A DNA stretch of 64,000 bases, from NCBI RefSeq assembly GCF_018130785.1, contig NZ_JAFCJT010000025.1, positions 45,210 to 109,209 on the forward strand, written 5' to 3'. The position numbers and the translations under genes were made by a program. The notes below the pieces were generated by a model, which ran no database searches, was not told the DNA's origin, and saw nothing but the letters and a program-made list of their open reading frames with translations. The DNA comes from Bradyrhizobium liaoningense. Lineage in GTDB: Bacteria > Pseudomonadota > Alphaproteobacteria > Rhizobiales > Xanthobacteraceae. This document shows positions 34,210 through 42,605 of the stretch, piece by piece. The stretch's first letter is position 1, and every line of letters begins with the position of its first letter.

Positions 34210-35214
34210 TCATCTAGCCGCCTCTTTATCGAGCATGGGCTTCCAGCGTTGGATCTCCGCTGTAAGCTTCGCCTTGAGGGCGTCCGGTGAAGCGTTCTCC
34301 GCTCGAACCGGGAGCGCGCTGAGCTGGCGAAATCGCTCGACAACAGCACTGGTGAGGAGAGCGATCTTTAGCGCCGATGTGAGCCTTTGTGTCACCTCGG
34401 GTGGCGTTCCCTTGGGAGCGTAGATTCCATGCCATACCGTCAGTTCCATCTTGGCGAGACCTGCTTCGGTGACGGTCGGAACGTTGGACAAGGCGGGTAT
34501 CCGACGTGAGGTGGTCACTGCATAAGCTTTGATCTCTCCCGACTGAATCTGATTGGTCGTATTGGTCGTTTGATCGCACATGAAATCGACTTGTCCACCG
34601 AGCAGGTCGATCATCGCGGGTCCAGTCCCCTTATAAGGAATGGTGATCGGCCGGGCTCCCGTTTCAGATGCAAACAGGACGCCGCAGATATGCGATGCCG
34701 TTCCGGCTCCCGCATGCGCGTACGTAATCTTCTCCCCTTGCTCGGCAGTGTAGTCAATCAACTCCTTCAGCGAGTTCGGAGGAAACGACCGTCGGGCCAC
34801 AATCGTCATCGGAACATCTGCAACCAGTCCAACGAATTCGAAAGATGCAAGTGGGTCGATCGATCCGGGATAGAGGGTCGGCGCGGTTGCCATTCCGATA
34901 TGATTGAGAAGCAGCGTGTATCCGCCCGGGTCCGATCTTGCCGCCCTCGTCGTCCCGATGGTGCCTCCTGCCCCAGCGACGTTCTCGACGATCACTCGTT
35001 GTCCCAGATCGCGGCCCATCGCGTCGGCGACAACTCGCGCAACGGTGTCCGTTGGTCCCCCTGCCGCATAAGGGACTATCATTGTAATCGGTCGGCTCGG
35101 ATATGATTGCGCAACGGCCGTCTCCACGACGAGGCACAATGATACGAGCGCCGAGGGCATTATCCTCAATATCCCGCGCCCATATCCCTGCTGCTGACAT
35201 CGCGTCGACGGCAT
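34210..35214 (-). CDS. Bug/TctC-family tripartite transporter solute receptor
   Basis: The ATG at 35214 gives 334 residues; an ATG at 35160 with GAGG upstream is also plausible but would drop the positive charges from the signal peptide. Hallmarks are SYPSRPITMIVPYAAGGPTD, GQRVIVENVAGAGGTIGTTR and YKGTGPAMIDLLGGQVDFMC with downstream NVPTVTEAGLAKMELTVWHG, all typical of periplasmic Bug receptors. These bind carboxylates, often aromatic acids. The membrane components TctA/TctB are not encoded in this window. It is probably transcribed with the CoA transferase upstream. Confidence 0.9.
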   Translation of the reverse strand: MPSTRCQQQGYGRGILRIMPSALVSLCLVVETAVAQSYPSRPITMIVPYAAGGPTDTVARVVADAMGRDLGQRVIVENVAGAGGTIGTTRAARSDPGGYTLLLNHIGMATAPTLYPGSIDPLASFEFVGLVADVPMTIVARRSFPPNSLKELIDYTAEQGEKITYAHAGAGTASHICGVLFASETGARPITIPYKGTGPAMIDLLGGQVDFMCDQTTNTTNQIQSGEIKAYAVTTSRRIPALSNVPTVTEAGLAKMELTVWHGIYAPKGTPPEVTQRLTSALKIALLTSAVVERFRQLSALPVRAENASPDALKAKLTAEIQRWKPMLDKEAAR

Positions 35215-35342
35215 GGATCTACCTGCGGCGAGAACGCGCCGAGCTGCCTTTGAGAAGCAACTTGTCGGGTCCGACATCGATCTCGCCATGCGCTTCCCCT
35301 TTCGACTTTTGTTCTCAACTTCTTCGGCGTTGTCGATCTGAA

Positions 35343-36626
35343 CTAGACGATCCCCGCCCTGGTTAATCCTGCAAGTTGCTCCCTCGACAACTTGAGGAGC
35401 CCTTCGTAGATTTCAGCGTTGTGCTCGCGCGGCACCGGCACGCGCGGGTCGTGCGTAGCATCCGCTTCGCTGAATTTCAGGGGGAACCCCGCGGCGAGCG
35501 GGCCTTCGGCTCTTGGCACATGTGGATTGCGCACCGGCTTCAGCATGCCTCGCACCCGCAACTGATCCCAGGCGACTACATCCTCAATTGTTCTGATCGG
35601 ACCGCATGTAATGTCTGCCTCGTCCAGGAGCCTGATGATCTCGTCAACTGGCAGACATGCCGCCCACTGTCCTACGACCGCATCAACCCGCGCGTTATTC
35701 TCGATACGCCAACCGGGATCCATGAATTCGGGCACACCAAGAAGGTCCTCGCGCTGCATGGTCTTCAGCAGCCTGGTCCAGTCGGCGCCTGTTCCGGCGC
35801 CGATGGCTACCGCCCCGTCCGCCGCTCGATACGTGTTGAACGGCGAGAACCTTGCGATGCGGTTGCCTTGGCGATGAGCGAGCCCGAGATTGCCATAACA
35901 GTCGAACGGCTCGTCGAAAATGAGGGAAAGCAGGCAGTCCGCCATCGACACATCGATGAATTGCCCGAGACCCGTTTCGTGCCTTTGGTAAAGGGCACCA
36001 AGAATGCCGGCCAGAGCGAATGTTCCCGCAATGCCGTCGGACAAGGATGCACCGGTTTTGCTCGGCTGTCCGGCAGGATCGCCCGTGATGCTCATCATGC
36101 CGGTTGCAGCCTGCACCATCAAATCGAACGCCTTGCGGTGGCGCTCAGGCCCCGTGGATCCATAACCAGTGATCGAGCAGTAGATCAGCCGAGGATTGGT
36201 GGCGCGAAGCGTCTCGTACTCAATGTTAAGCCGCGCTGTGACCCCGACCTTGAAGTTCTCCACGAGTACGTCGGCTTCTCGAACGAGCTTAAGGAAGACC
36301 TCGCGGCCCTCGGCACTTTTAAGGTCCAGACTTATCGACTTCTTCCCTCGGGCTCTCTTCAGATAGGCGATTCCGAGATCCTCCGACGACCGACGGTCGA
36401 GCGCGACCCCGTGAGGCCCGAAATATGGAGGCGCCGTGAAGGTCGGGTCACCTCCCCGCGGCTCGTCAATCTTGATGACCTCCGCGCCCATTCCGGCCAG
36501 GAACAGGGTAGCTTGCGGCCCGGACAAGAACCGGCTGAGATCGAGGACGCGAACGCCGCGAAGAATGGGCCGCTTCTTTCCTGCGGCAACGCTCGACGCG
36601 TTGGAAAGCCTTTCTTCGGAGACCAC
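35343..36626 (-). CDS. Class III CoA transferase (CaiB/BaiF family), copy 1
   Basis: The 427-residue protein has the family III signature: VRVLDLSRFLSGPQATLFLA, LAGMGAEVIKIDEPRGGDPT, SISLDLKSAEGREVFLKLVR, ADVLVENFKVGV, and the central GYGSTGP and DLMVQAATGMMSITG segments. VSMADCLLSLIFD is close to the usual DVSMxDA region. It would move CoA between carboxylic acids. It shares a divergent promoter with the LysR gene at 36765, which probably regulates it. Confidence 0.92.
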   Translation of the reverse strand: MVSEERLSNASSVAAGKKRPILRGVRVLDLSRFLSGPQATLFLAGMGAEVIKIDEPRGGDPTFTAPPYFGPHGVALDRRSSEDLGIAYLKRARGKKSISLDLKSAEGREVFLKLVREADVLVENFKVGVTARLNIEYETLRATNPRLIYCSITGYGSTGPERHRKAFDLMVQAATGMMSITGDPAGQPSKTGASLSDGIAGTFALAGILGALYQRHETGLGQFIDVSMADCLLSLIFDEPFDCYGNLGLAHRQGNRIARFSPFNTYRAADGAVAIGAGTGADWTRLLKTMQREDLLGVPEFMDPGWRIENNARVDAVVGQWAACLPVDEIIRLLDEADITCGPIRTIEDVVAWDQLRVRGMLKPVRNPHVPRAEGPLAAGFPLKFSEADATHDPRVPVPREHNAEIYEGLLKLSREQLAGLTRAGIV

Positions 36627-36764
36627 TGCTCACCCCTCAAACACAACGCGGTCACTTTCACGAGACGGTCCTCAAGCGTCCAATACCAATTAGCTCACGT
36701 TCGATATGTACAACGAATGCTGTATCCTCCTTTGAGATACTGATTTTTCTGATACGTTGTTCGG
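36627..36764. promoter_or_regulatory. LysR-type divergent promoter region
   Basis: This 138-bp space separates the CoA transferase and lysR starts. It contains an inverted repeat TTCG-N10-CGAA (within ttcgatatgtacaacgaa, 36696-36713) and AT-rich repeats ctgatttttctgatac near 36739. Such palindromes are typical LysR operators. Confidence 0.5.
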
Positions 36765-37736
36765 ATGAACATCGAATTGAGGCACTTACGCTATTTTGTC
36801 GCGGTTGCCGAAGACCTTCATTTCGGTAAAGCAGCAAACCGCCTCGGTATCTCGCAGCCCCCGCTGAGCCAGCAGATTCTGGCGCTGGAGCGGGAGATAG
36901 GCGCCCGCCTTTTCGAGCGATCGAACAGACGCGTAGAACTGACGAACGCCGGCATGCTCTTCCTGAAAGAAGCCCATGAAGTCCTCGAACGCGTGGAGAA
37001 CGCGGCGGTGCGCGCCGAGCGGATCCATCGCGGTCAGCTGGGCGAGGTCAAGATCGGCTTTTTCGGATCTGCACCGTTCGTCGAAGGATTTCAGAAGCTT
37101 ATTTTCGACTTCCGAACGAAGCACGCTGACGTCGACCTCGTCCTTCAGGAGATGCCAACTTATCAGCAGGTGGACGCAATTCTTGATGGTCGCCTCGACC
37201 TCGGCTTTGTCCGGCCACTGCAGCCCAAGCCTGCCTCGATCCAGTCGATCGAGATTGCACGCGAACGACTGATGGCGGTCATGCGACTAGACCATCCATT
37301 GGCTTCAAGGCAGGACGACCTGACCCTGGCCGACCTGGCGCCAGAGCCGATGGTGCTTTACGCCAAATCAATCGGCAGCGGGCTCTATCAAAAGATAGTC
37401 GACTTATGCAGGGACGCCGGCTTCACTCCAAACGTAGTGCAGGAGGCAAATGCAACGCCGACGATGATGGGTCTGGTCGCGGCGGGAATGGGTATTTCGG
37501 TCTTGCCCGAATCCCTCATGCGACTTTCACTGGACGGCCTGAAGTTTTTACCGCTCCGGGATCCCAAGGCTCAGACCGCGGTGTGGCTCGCCAAACGCTG
37601 GGACGACCGGTCTTCTCTCGTCCGGCACCTGTTCCAGCAAGCTTCACGGCTGAAGCCAAAAACATCGGCCCCCGCGTCGGGCGGCGAGCCTACGGAAGCC
37701 ATCGGAAAGGTCCGGCGTACACGCAGGCCTCGTTAG
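36765..37736 (+). CDS. LysR-family transcriptional regulator
   Basis: The 323-residue protein starts MNIELRHLRYFVAVAEDLHF and continues with the LysR HTH (KAANRLGISQPPLSQQILAL, EREIGARLFERSNRRVELTN). A substrate-binding domain follows: LGEVKIGFFGSAPFVEGF, LVAAGMGISVLPESLMR. The C-terminal Arg/Lys-rich tail is unusual. It is divergent from a CoA transferase and converges on another, so it is the likely local regulator. The inducer is presumably a pathway substrate. Confidence 0.93.
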   Translation: MNIELRHLRYFVAVAEDLHFGKAANRLGISQPPLSQQILALEREIGARLFERSNRRVELTNAGMLFLKEAHEVLERVENAAVRAERIHRGQLGEVKIGFFGSAPFVEGFQKLIFDFRTKHADVDLVLQEMPTYQQVDAILDGRLDLGFVRPLQPKPASIQSIEIARERLMAVMRLDHPLASRQDDLTLADLAPEPMVLYAKSIGSGLYQKIVDLCRDAGFTPNVVQEANATPTMMGLVAAGMGISVLPESLMRLSLDGLKFLPLRDPKAQTAVWLAKRWDDRSSLVRHLFQQASRLKPKTSAPASGGEPTEAIGKVRRTRRPR

Positions 37737-38983
37737 CCGAGCGCCTTATCCCTGACAAAGATCTTCTTGTCATGCAGGTCGGCAATCTCGTCATCCGACA
37801 GGCCATATTCCCGAAGCACGTCGGCATTGTGCTCGCCAAGCCGGGCCGCTGCGAGACGTGATGGCGGTTGCCAGCCCGAAAAACGGACAGGCATTCCAGG
37901 TATCTTGAACTCACCCAACAGGGGGTCGATCGCTGTTCGCACCGTCTTCCGCGACTTCAGATGATCGAGCTCGATCACGTCATTCAGATCGAGAACTGGC
38001 GCAACAGGAATCCGACGCTTTTCCAGCCTCTTCAGACATTCGTCGCGTGGACCGACCGACGCAAGCCAGCCTTCAAGAATATCCTTGAGTTGGTCATTGT
38101 TCTTTCGCCTCGCACTCGCGCTCGCAAAGCGGGGATTGTCCAGCAGCTCGGGCAATTCAAGAGCCTCGACCAGCTGCGGCCACTGATGCGCCAGAGACAT
38201 CAAGGTTATGTACTTGCCGTCTCCACATTTGAAGATGCCCGTGGGACCGCCGTCCGGATGCTGCGATCCCGTGCGCCGCTGAACATATCCACTGCCAAGT
38301 TTCGACATCCTTGGAATGCTGGCTTCATGCATGTGGAAGTAGGTGTCCAGAAGGGAGCTCTCGACATGCTGCCCCTCGCCGGTCCGCGCGCGGTGGAACA
38401 ACGCCGTGACAATTGCCAGCGCAGCCGACATGCCCGTTGACACATCCCCGATAGCCATGGTGACCAGGGCCGGACTGCCATCTGCCTCGCCGATCATCCC
38501 CGTCACTCCGGCATATGCCTGTCCGATGTAGTCATACCCGGGCTTCTCGCTCAATTCGCCAGTCTGACCGGCGAATGAAATGGAGCACATTACCAAACCA
38601 GGGTTCAGCCTCTTGAGCTCCTCATATGACATCCCTGCGCGCGCCATCACACCCGGACTGAAGTTCTCGACCAGAACATCGGCCTTTGAGATCATGCCCT
38701 TCAGAATCTCCCGCGCGCGCTCGTTCTTGAAATCCAGCGCAATCCCGCGCTTGGAATGGTTATGCTGAAAGAAGTAGGTGCTGTAAGGAGCTGCGTTCTC
38801 GGGCGCTTCCTTCGGTTTCACACCCTGGACACGCGATCGATCGCCATACGGCGCAAGTTCCACCTTGATGACGTCAGCCCCAAGCTCTGCAAGGACGCGC
38901 GATGCAGTCGGGCCGGCGACGAACTGCGTGATGTCAATGACCTTGAGGCCCGACAGCATTGGCAAGGCACCGCTTGTGGTCAT
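37733..38983 (-). CDS. Class III CoA transferase (CaiB/BaiF family), copy 2
   Basis: GGGAGCG lies seven bases before the ATG at 38983, giving 416 residues. Signature segments are LKVIDITQFVAGPTASRVLA, LGADVIKVELAPYGDRSR, GIALDFKNERAREILKGMIS, ADVLVENFSPGVM and GYDYIGQAYAGVTGMIGEAD, with HVESSLLDTYFHMHE near the catalytic Asp position. It is only distantly similar to copy 1, so the two probably use different acids or donors. Its stop overlaps the end of the LysR gene. Confidence 0.92.
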   Translation of the reverse strand: MTTSGALPMLSGLKVIDITQFVAGPTASRVLAELGADVIKVELAPYGDRSRVQGVKPKEAPENAAPYSTYFFQHNHSKRGIALDFKNERAREILKGMISKADVLVENFSPGVMARAGMSYEELKRLNPGLVMCSISFAGQTGELSEKPGYDYIGQAYAGVTGMIGEADGSPALVTMAIGDVSTGMSAALAIVTALFHRARTGEGQHVESSLLDTYFHMHEASIPRMSKLGSGYVQRRTGSQHPDGGPTGIFKCGDGKYITLMSLAHQWPQLVEALELPELLDNPRFASASARRKNNDQLKDILEGWLASVGPRDECLKRLEKRRIPVAPVLDLNDVIELDHLKSRKTVRTAIDPLLGEFKIPGMPVRFSGWQPPSRLAAARLGEHNADVLREYGLSDDEIADLHDKKIFVRDKALG

Positions 38984-39183
38984 TTCTAGCGCTCCCGTTC
39001 GCAGCATGTGAGTGCCTAGGCATAGGTCGCGACCGCAGCCTGGTCCAATACGGACGGCAACTTGATCAAGACGACATGCGACCTGTCAGACCGCACGTCG
39101 CCAAGTCGTTTCACGACTGAATTATGTCGTTCATCGTCTTGGACTGTGACAATCCTGGTGCCTAACGTTCCGGCAGAACACGA
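38984..39183. promoter_or_regulatory. Divergent region between CoA transferase 2 and the GST gene
   Basis: This region holds copy B of the 46-bp leader (39107-39152), including TTCACGACTGAA, an inverted repeat TTCA-N4-TGAA, and the short frame MSFIVLDCDNPGA. It ends 31 bp before the GST start. A second copy lies upstream of the hydratase gene. Confidence 0.5.
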
Positions 39184-39930
39184 ATGGAGGAGCCGGGATT
39201 GATCAAGCTCTATTTCTGGCCGACCCCCAACGGGTACAAGATCTCGATTCTGCTCGAAGAGCTCGGGCTTCCCTATGAAGTTGAAGCCGTGCATATCGGC
39301 AAGGGGGAGCAGTTCAGCGCGGAATTCCTGAAGATCAGCCCGAACAACAAGATTCCAGCGATCGTCGACCCAAGCGGCCCGGACGGAACACCATACGCGC
39401 TGTTCGAGTCTGCCGCGATCATGATGTACCTGGCTGAAAAAAGCGGCTTCCGCTTTATGCCGGCCAACATGAAGGAACGTTACGAGGTGCTGCAGTGGCT
39501 CTCATTCCAAGCCGCGAGTATGGCACCGATGCTTGGCCAGGCGCACCACTTCAGAGAGTACGCGAAGGAAAAAATCCCCTACGCCGTAGATCGCTTTACC
39601 TCGGAAGCGGCGCGGCTGTACCGCATTCTGGAACGGCGACTCTCGGAAAGCGAGTACCTTGCAGGCGAATACTCCATAGCCGATATGGCGACCTATCCAT
39701 GGCTGCGATCCCACAAGTTTCAGGGGCAGGAGCTCGAGAGCTATCCCTCGGTACAGCGGTGGTACACCGCAGTTCGGGCGCGTCCTGCTGTGCAACGCGG
39801 TCTGGCGGTACTGAAGGAACGGTTTGAAAAGAACAAGAAGCCGCCGACAGGAGCTGCGTGGGACAATCTCTTTGGAAACAAACAGTTCGCCGGGTCTGAG
39901 ATTCCCTCAGACGATAAAGCGATAAGATAA
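39184..39930 (+). CDS. Glutathione S-transferase (Ure2p/YfcG-like)
   Basis: The 248-residue protein has an N-terminal thioredoxin-like domain: IKLYFWPTPNGYKISILLEE, FLKISPNNKIPAIVDP with the cis-proline, and ALFESAAIMMYLAEKSG with the glutathione-binding ES pair. The helical C-terminal domain has YLAGEYSIADMATYPWL. The SPNNKIPAIVD type is that of nu/Ure2p-like enzymes. It sits directly before the isomerase-like gene with an 18-base gap, which suggests one glutathione-dependent step or pair of steps in the pathway. Confidence 0.9.
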   Translation: MEEPGLIKLYFWPTPNGYKISILLEELGLPYEVEAVHIGKGEQFSAEFLKISPNNKIPAIVDPSGPDGTPYALFESAAIMMYLAEKSGFRFMPANMKERYEVLQWLSFQAASMAPMLGQAHHFREYAKEKIPYAVDRFTSEAARLYRILERRLSESEYLAGEYSIADMATYPWLRSHKFQGQELESYPSVQRWYTAVRARPAVQRGLAVLKERFEKNKKPPTGAAWDNLFGNKQFAGSEIPSDDKAIR

Positions 39931-39948
39931 GCAAGCGGAGACACCCTC

Positions 39949-40584
39949 GTGGGAAAGATCATTGAATTCTATTGGGACCTCGGTAGCACCAACAGCTATT
40001 TTGCCCTCCATCTGATCAAGCCCGTTGCGAAGAAGCACGATGCAACGGTGGTACCCCACCCCTTTAATCTCGGATACGTCTTTCGAAAACAGAATTACGT
40101 CCTGATGGAGGAACCAAAAGTCAAGCTGCGCTCACGCAAAATCGATCTGATGAGGTGGGCCAGGCGCTACAATCTGCCTTTCCAAATGCCTACGAAATTC
40201 CCGATGAAGACGAGTCCGGCCTTGCGAGGTGCGCTTGCGATGCGCCGCCTGGGCAAGGAATGGGAATTCATGGAGAAGATCTTTGCGGCCTATTGGGAGC
40301 GAAACGACGCGTCCGTAGGGGAGCTTGCCGGGCTCACACCGATCGCTGTCGAGCAGGGCGTAGATCCGGCTGAATTTGAGCGATTGGTCGAGAGCGATGA
40401 GATCAGGGACGAACTAATCGCAGAAACCGACCGGGGACTTGAACGCGGCGTGTTTGGCGTGCCGACCTTCTTTGTCGGAGAGCAAATGTTCTGGGGTAAG
40501 GATCGCATGGAGTTCATTGACGACGAGCTAACCTCGCCCACGCCTCCTCGCGCTCGACGATCAACATCCCAAGCGGCGGTGTAA
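39949..40584 (+). CDS. 2-hydroxychromene-2-carboxylate isomerase-like (kappa-class GST fold)
   Basis: The GTG at 39949 gives 211 residues. FYWDLGSTNSYFALHLIKPV corresponds to the FDxxSPxSYLA start of HCCA isomerases (NahD). MRWARRYNLPFQMPTKFPMK and GVFGVPTFFVGEQMFWGKDR with the cis-proline loop are also characteristic. The family uses glutathione to isomerise aromatic ring-cleavage products, although many members act on unknown substrates. The C-terminal SPTPPRARRSTSQAAV looks like an extension or a changed end. Confidence 0.85.
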   Translation: MGKIIEFYWDLGSTNSYFALHLIKPVAKKHDATVVPHPFNLGYVFRKQNYVLMEEPKVKLRSRKIDLMRWARRYNLPFQMPTKFPMKTSPALRGALAMRRLGKEWEFMEKIFAAYWERNDASVGELAGLTPIAVEQGVDPAEFERLVESDEIRDELIAETDRGLERGVFGVPTFFVGEQMFWGKDRMEFIDDELTSPTPPRARRSTSQAAV

Positions 40585-41025
40585 TCCAACACGCTCCGGT
40601 GGGACGATCCTCTCCTGCGCGGCCCCTTTGGCGGAAACGGAGAGGTTGATCTGAGTTACCCCTGGAGACTGCCCTGGGCCGCCATCGCTCGGGATTCCCA
40701 AGTTATGCCGGGCGGCGCGGTGGGCGCACGGCATCGTCGCCGCACGGCGGCATATCCCAGCTTTAATCTTCTCATAAGAGAGCGGCATCCGAGAAATCGG
40801 TCGCCGCTTCTCGAATCCAAGACGTCGGCGCATGTCTGCCCCGGGTCCAACAGCCGACGTTGCACAACGGTAAGCTTGAGTTGGGGTCCAGAAGCAGAAG
40901 TCTCGCTCAGGCCAATCCGCCTTCTGCAACGCGAGATATCGGAAATCGCCTAAAAGCCGGGTTTCGTGTTAGCCGAGCATAAATGATTGAGGCATGATAA
41001 GGTAGCAACTTAGGCTGGTCAGCAA
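40585..41025. other. Gap with no recognisable gene
   Basis: No gene is supported in this 441-bp stretch. Minus-strand frames are open but show no motif or start signal. It marks the right border of the catabolic island. Confidence 0.4.
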
Positions 41026-41766
41026 ATGCGCTATCTCACGCTATCACTGTTCATGGTTTTCGCTTGCGGCCATCAGGCGGAGGCCGCACCAACATCCATT
41101 CGCTGCGACGGCAAATATTATCAGCAGCAGCAACCTTACTTCGTAACCTACGACCTCGAGACAAATCACCTCGTATATGAGAACCCCGGTGGAAGAAGCA
41201 AACTACCTGGTGAGATCATCGCGGTAAGTGACGCACAACTGGACCTCAGCCTGAGGGCCGATGGAGGTCGTATTCTTCTTTCCTTCAATCGCAAGCGCAA
41301 TGTGATGACGTGGCCGGGAATGCCTGCCAATGAACTGGGAAGACCTTTACTGCAACACGCCTGCACGGACGTTTCTGGCAGAACAATGCTGTCAGTATTC
41401 GGGCAGCCTGAGCAATTTGACTCGAAACGTCTCGACCCGGTCGATGCCTTTTCGCTCACCTGCCCAGGCCAGTATGGTCCATATTTCGTCACTCTGGATC
41501 GCTCCACAAAAATAGTAGTTCTAGAGACCCAATCCGCGGCCGAGACCATGTCGGGCAACGTCACTGGGGCCGACGATAGCTCCATTAGATTTACGGTCGC
41601 TGGTCGCTCCGGCCAATTTGACTTGGACTGGGATGAGCGCAAGCGATTGCTGACCTGGATCGGGGTTGCGGACAATCCGGCGAGGCCGACAACAACTCAT
41701 GAATGCGTCGTCACGAAGCCGCGATCAATCATGGAGTTTTATCCCCACTTAGTGCGCTGGCGCTGA
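41026..41766 (+). CDS. Exported protein made of two similar beta-rich halves
   Basis: The 246-residue protein has a signal peptide (YLTLSLFMVFACGHQAEA). Two related halves follow: IRCDGKYYQ...PYFVTYDLETNHLVYE...RNVMTWPGMPANELGRP...HACT and LTCPGQYGPYFVTLDRSTKI...RLLTWIGVADNPARPTTTHE. Each half begins and ends with a cysteine, probably forming a disulfide. The repeated pattern is a cysteine, PYFVT-D, a strand with L/VV-E, then LTWxG. No family is recognised. Likely periplasmic; function unknown. Confidence 0.7.
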   Translation: MRYLTLSLFMVFACGHQAEAAPTSIRCDGKYYQQQQPYFVTYDLETNHLVYENPGGRSKLPGEIIAVSDAQLDLSLRADGGRILLSFNRKRNVMTWPGMPANELGRPLLQHACTDVSGRTMLSVFGQPEQFDSKRLDPVDAFSLTCPGQYGPYFVTLDRSTKIVVLETQSAAETMSGNVTGADDSSIRFTVAGRSGQFDLDWDERKRLLTWIGVADNPARPTTTHECVVTKPRSIMEFYPHLVRWR

Positions 41767-41969
41767 ATGAGACCGCGACCGCGCTCGTTCGCGCGTATAG
41801 GACTGCTTTGGGTCATACGCTGCCTTTCCTCGGCCGTACGCTGTCGGCTCAATACCCGGAAGCGGATGCCGCGGTGCTCCAACGACGCGCAGCAGCGGGC
41901 CATTAGCCGACATTGCAGGCTTGGCCTGATCTGGAAGTGGCGCCAACTGAGGCGGCCGCCTCGCTTCGC

Positions 41970-42053
41970 TCAGACCAAGAAAAGCACGGCCGACATGACA
42001 AGCGGTGCGACGACACCGAAGGCGGCTATGGCGACGGTGGACTCTATTCTCAT
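41970..42053 (-). CDS. 27-residue single-pass membrane peptide
   Basis: TTAAGGGCT precedes the ATG at 42053, ten bases after the stop of the 65-residue gene at 42063-42260. The product, MRIESTVAIAAFGVVAPLVM then SAVLFLV, is almost entirely one membrane helix. The close spacing and AAGGG suggest a two-gene operon. Function unknown. Confidence 0.45.
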   Translation of the reverse strand: MRIESTVAIAAFGVVAPLVMSAVLFLV

Positions 42054-42062
42054 AGCCCTTAA

Positions 42063-42260
42063 CTACTTTGGTGGCTGTAGCTCGGGAGATTGAAGCCACG
42101 CGCTCATGTGTGAGCCGGTTTCGGCTTGGCGGGCTCTGCGTAGGAGGGCTTCACGGGCCGCGCCGGGTGGAAGCAATTTGGCTTCTTCTCTTAGGCGCTT
42201 CGCTTCTTCGGAAAGGCGTTCTTCAAGGGACACGACCTGTTTGAAACGGCGACGCTGCAT
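42063..42260 (-). CDS. Small charged hypothetical protein, 65 aa
   Basis: GGGAGG lies seven bases before the ATG at 42260. The protein starts MQRRRFKQVVSLEERLSEEA and continues as a long charged helix (KRLREEAKLLPPGAAREALL, RRARQAETGSHMSAWL). I recall close relatives in many Bradyrhizobium genomes, usually annotated hypothetical. It is cytosolic; function unknown. Confidence 0.7.
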   Translation of the reverse strand: MQRRRFKQVVSLEERLSEEAKRLREEAKLLPPGAAREALLRRARQAETGSHMSAWLQSPELQPPK

Positions 42261-42605
42261 TGACAACCTCCCTCGCGCTTGCGGTTCCTACACCGCATGG
42301 TTCAGCACCTTGGTGATCATGATATGCGCTCGTGGGGCCGTCAGTTCCCTAGTGGACAATTCACAGATTAGGAATTATGGCAGGCGGCCTTACGCATCCC
42401 AGATGCTCTTGCCGCACTGGCATCGGTAGACCTGCACAGTTTTCCCGTTACGAACAACGGGCCAACAGCCGGCGTTTTATAGTACGCTTGAACAGGTGCA
42501 CCGAGCAGACTACAGGCAGTCGCGATCTGCACTTCCGGCAGCGCAACGCGGCCTCACCGCTTGCCCGATGGGGCCGCGCTGCACAACGCAGCGCCGTCAA
42601 CCAGT
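42261..42605. other. Gap with a short zinc-ribbon-like remnant
   Basis: The minus strand near 42399-42465 encodes VRNGKTVQVYRCQCGKSIWD ending in a stop, with a CxC pair. An upstream stop codon leaves only about 24 codons, so this is probably the tail of a lost zinc-ribbon protein. Confidence 0.3.

Noticed and set aside
35376..36743. 455-codon plus-strand frame opposite the first CoA transferase
   Set aside because: Shadow frame; the minus strand carries the complete CaiB/BaiF signature.
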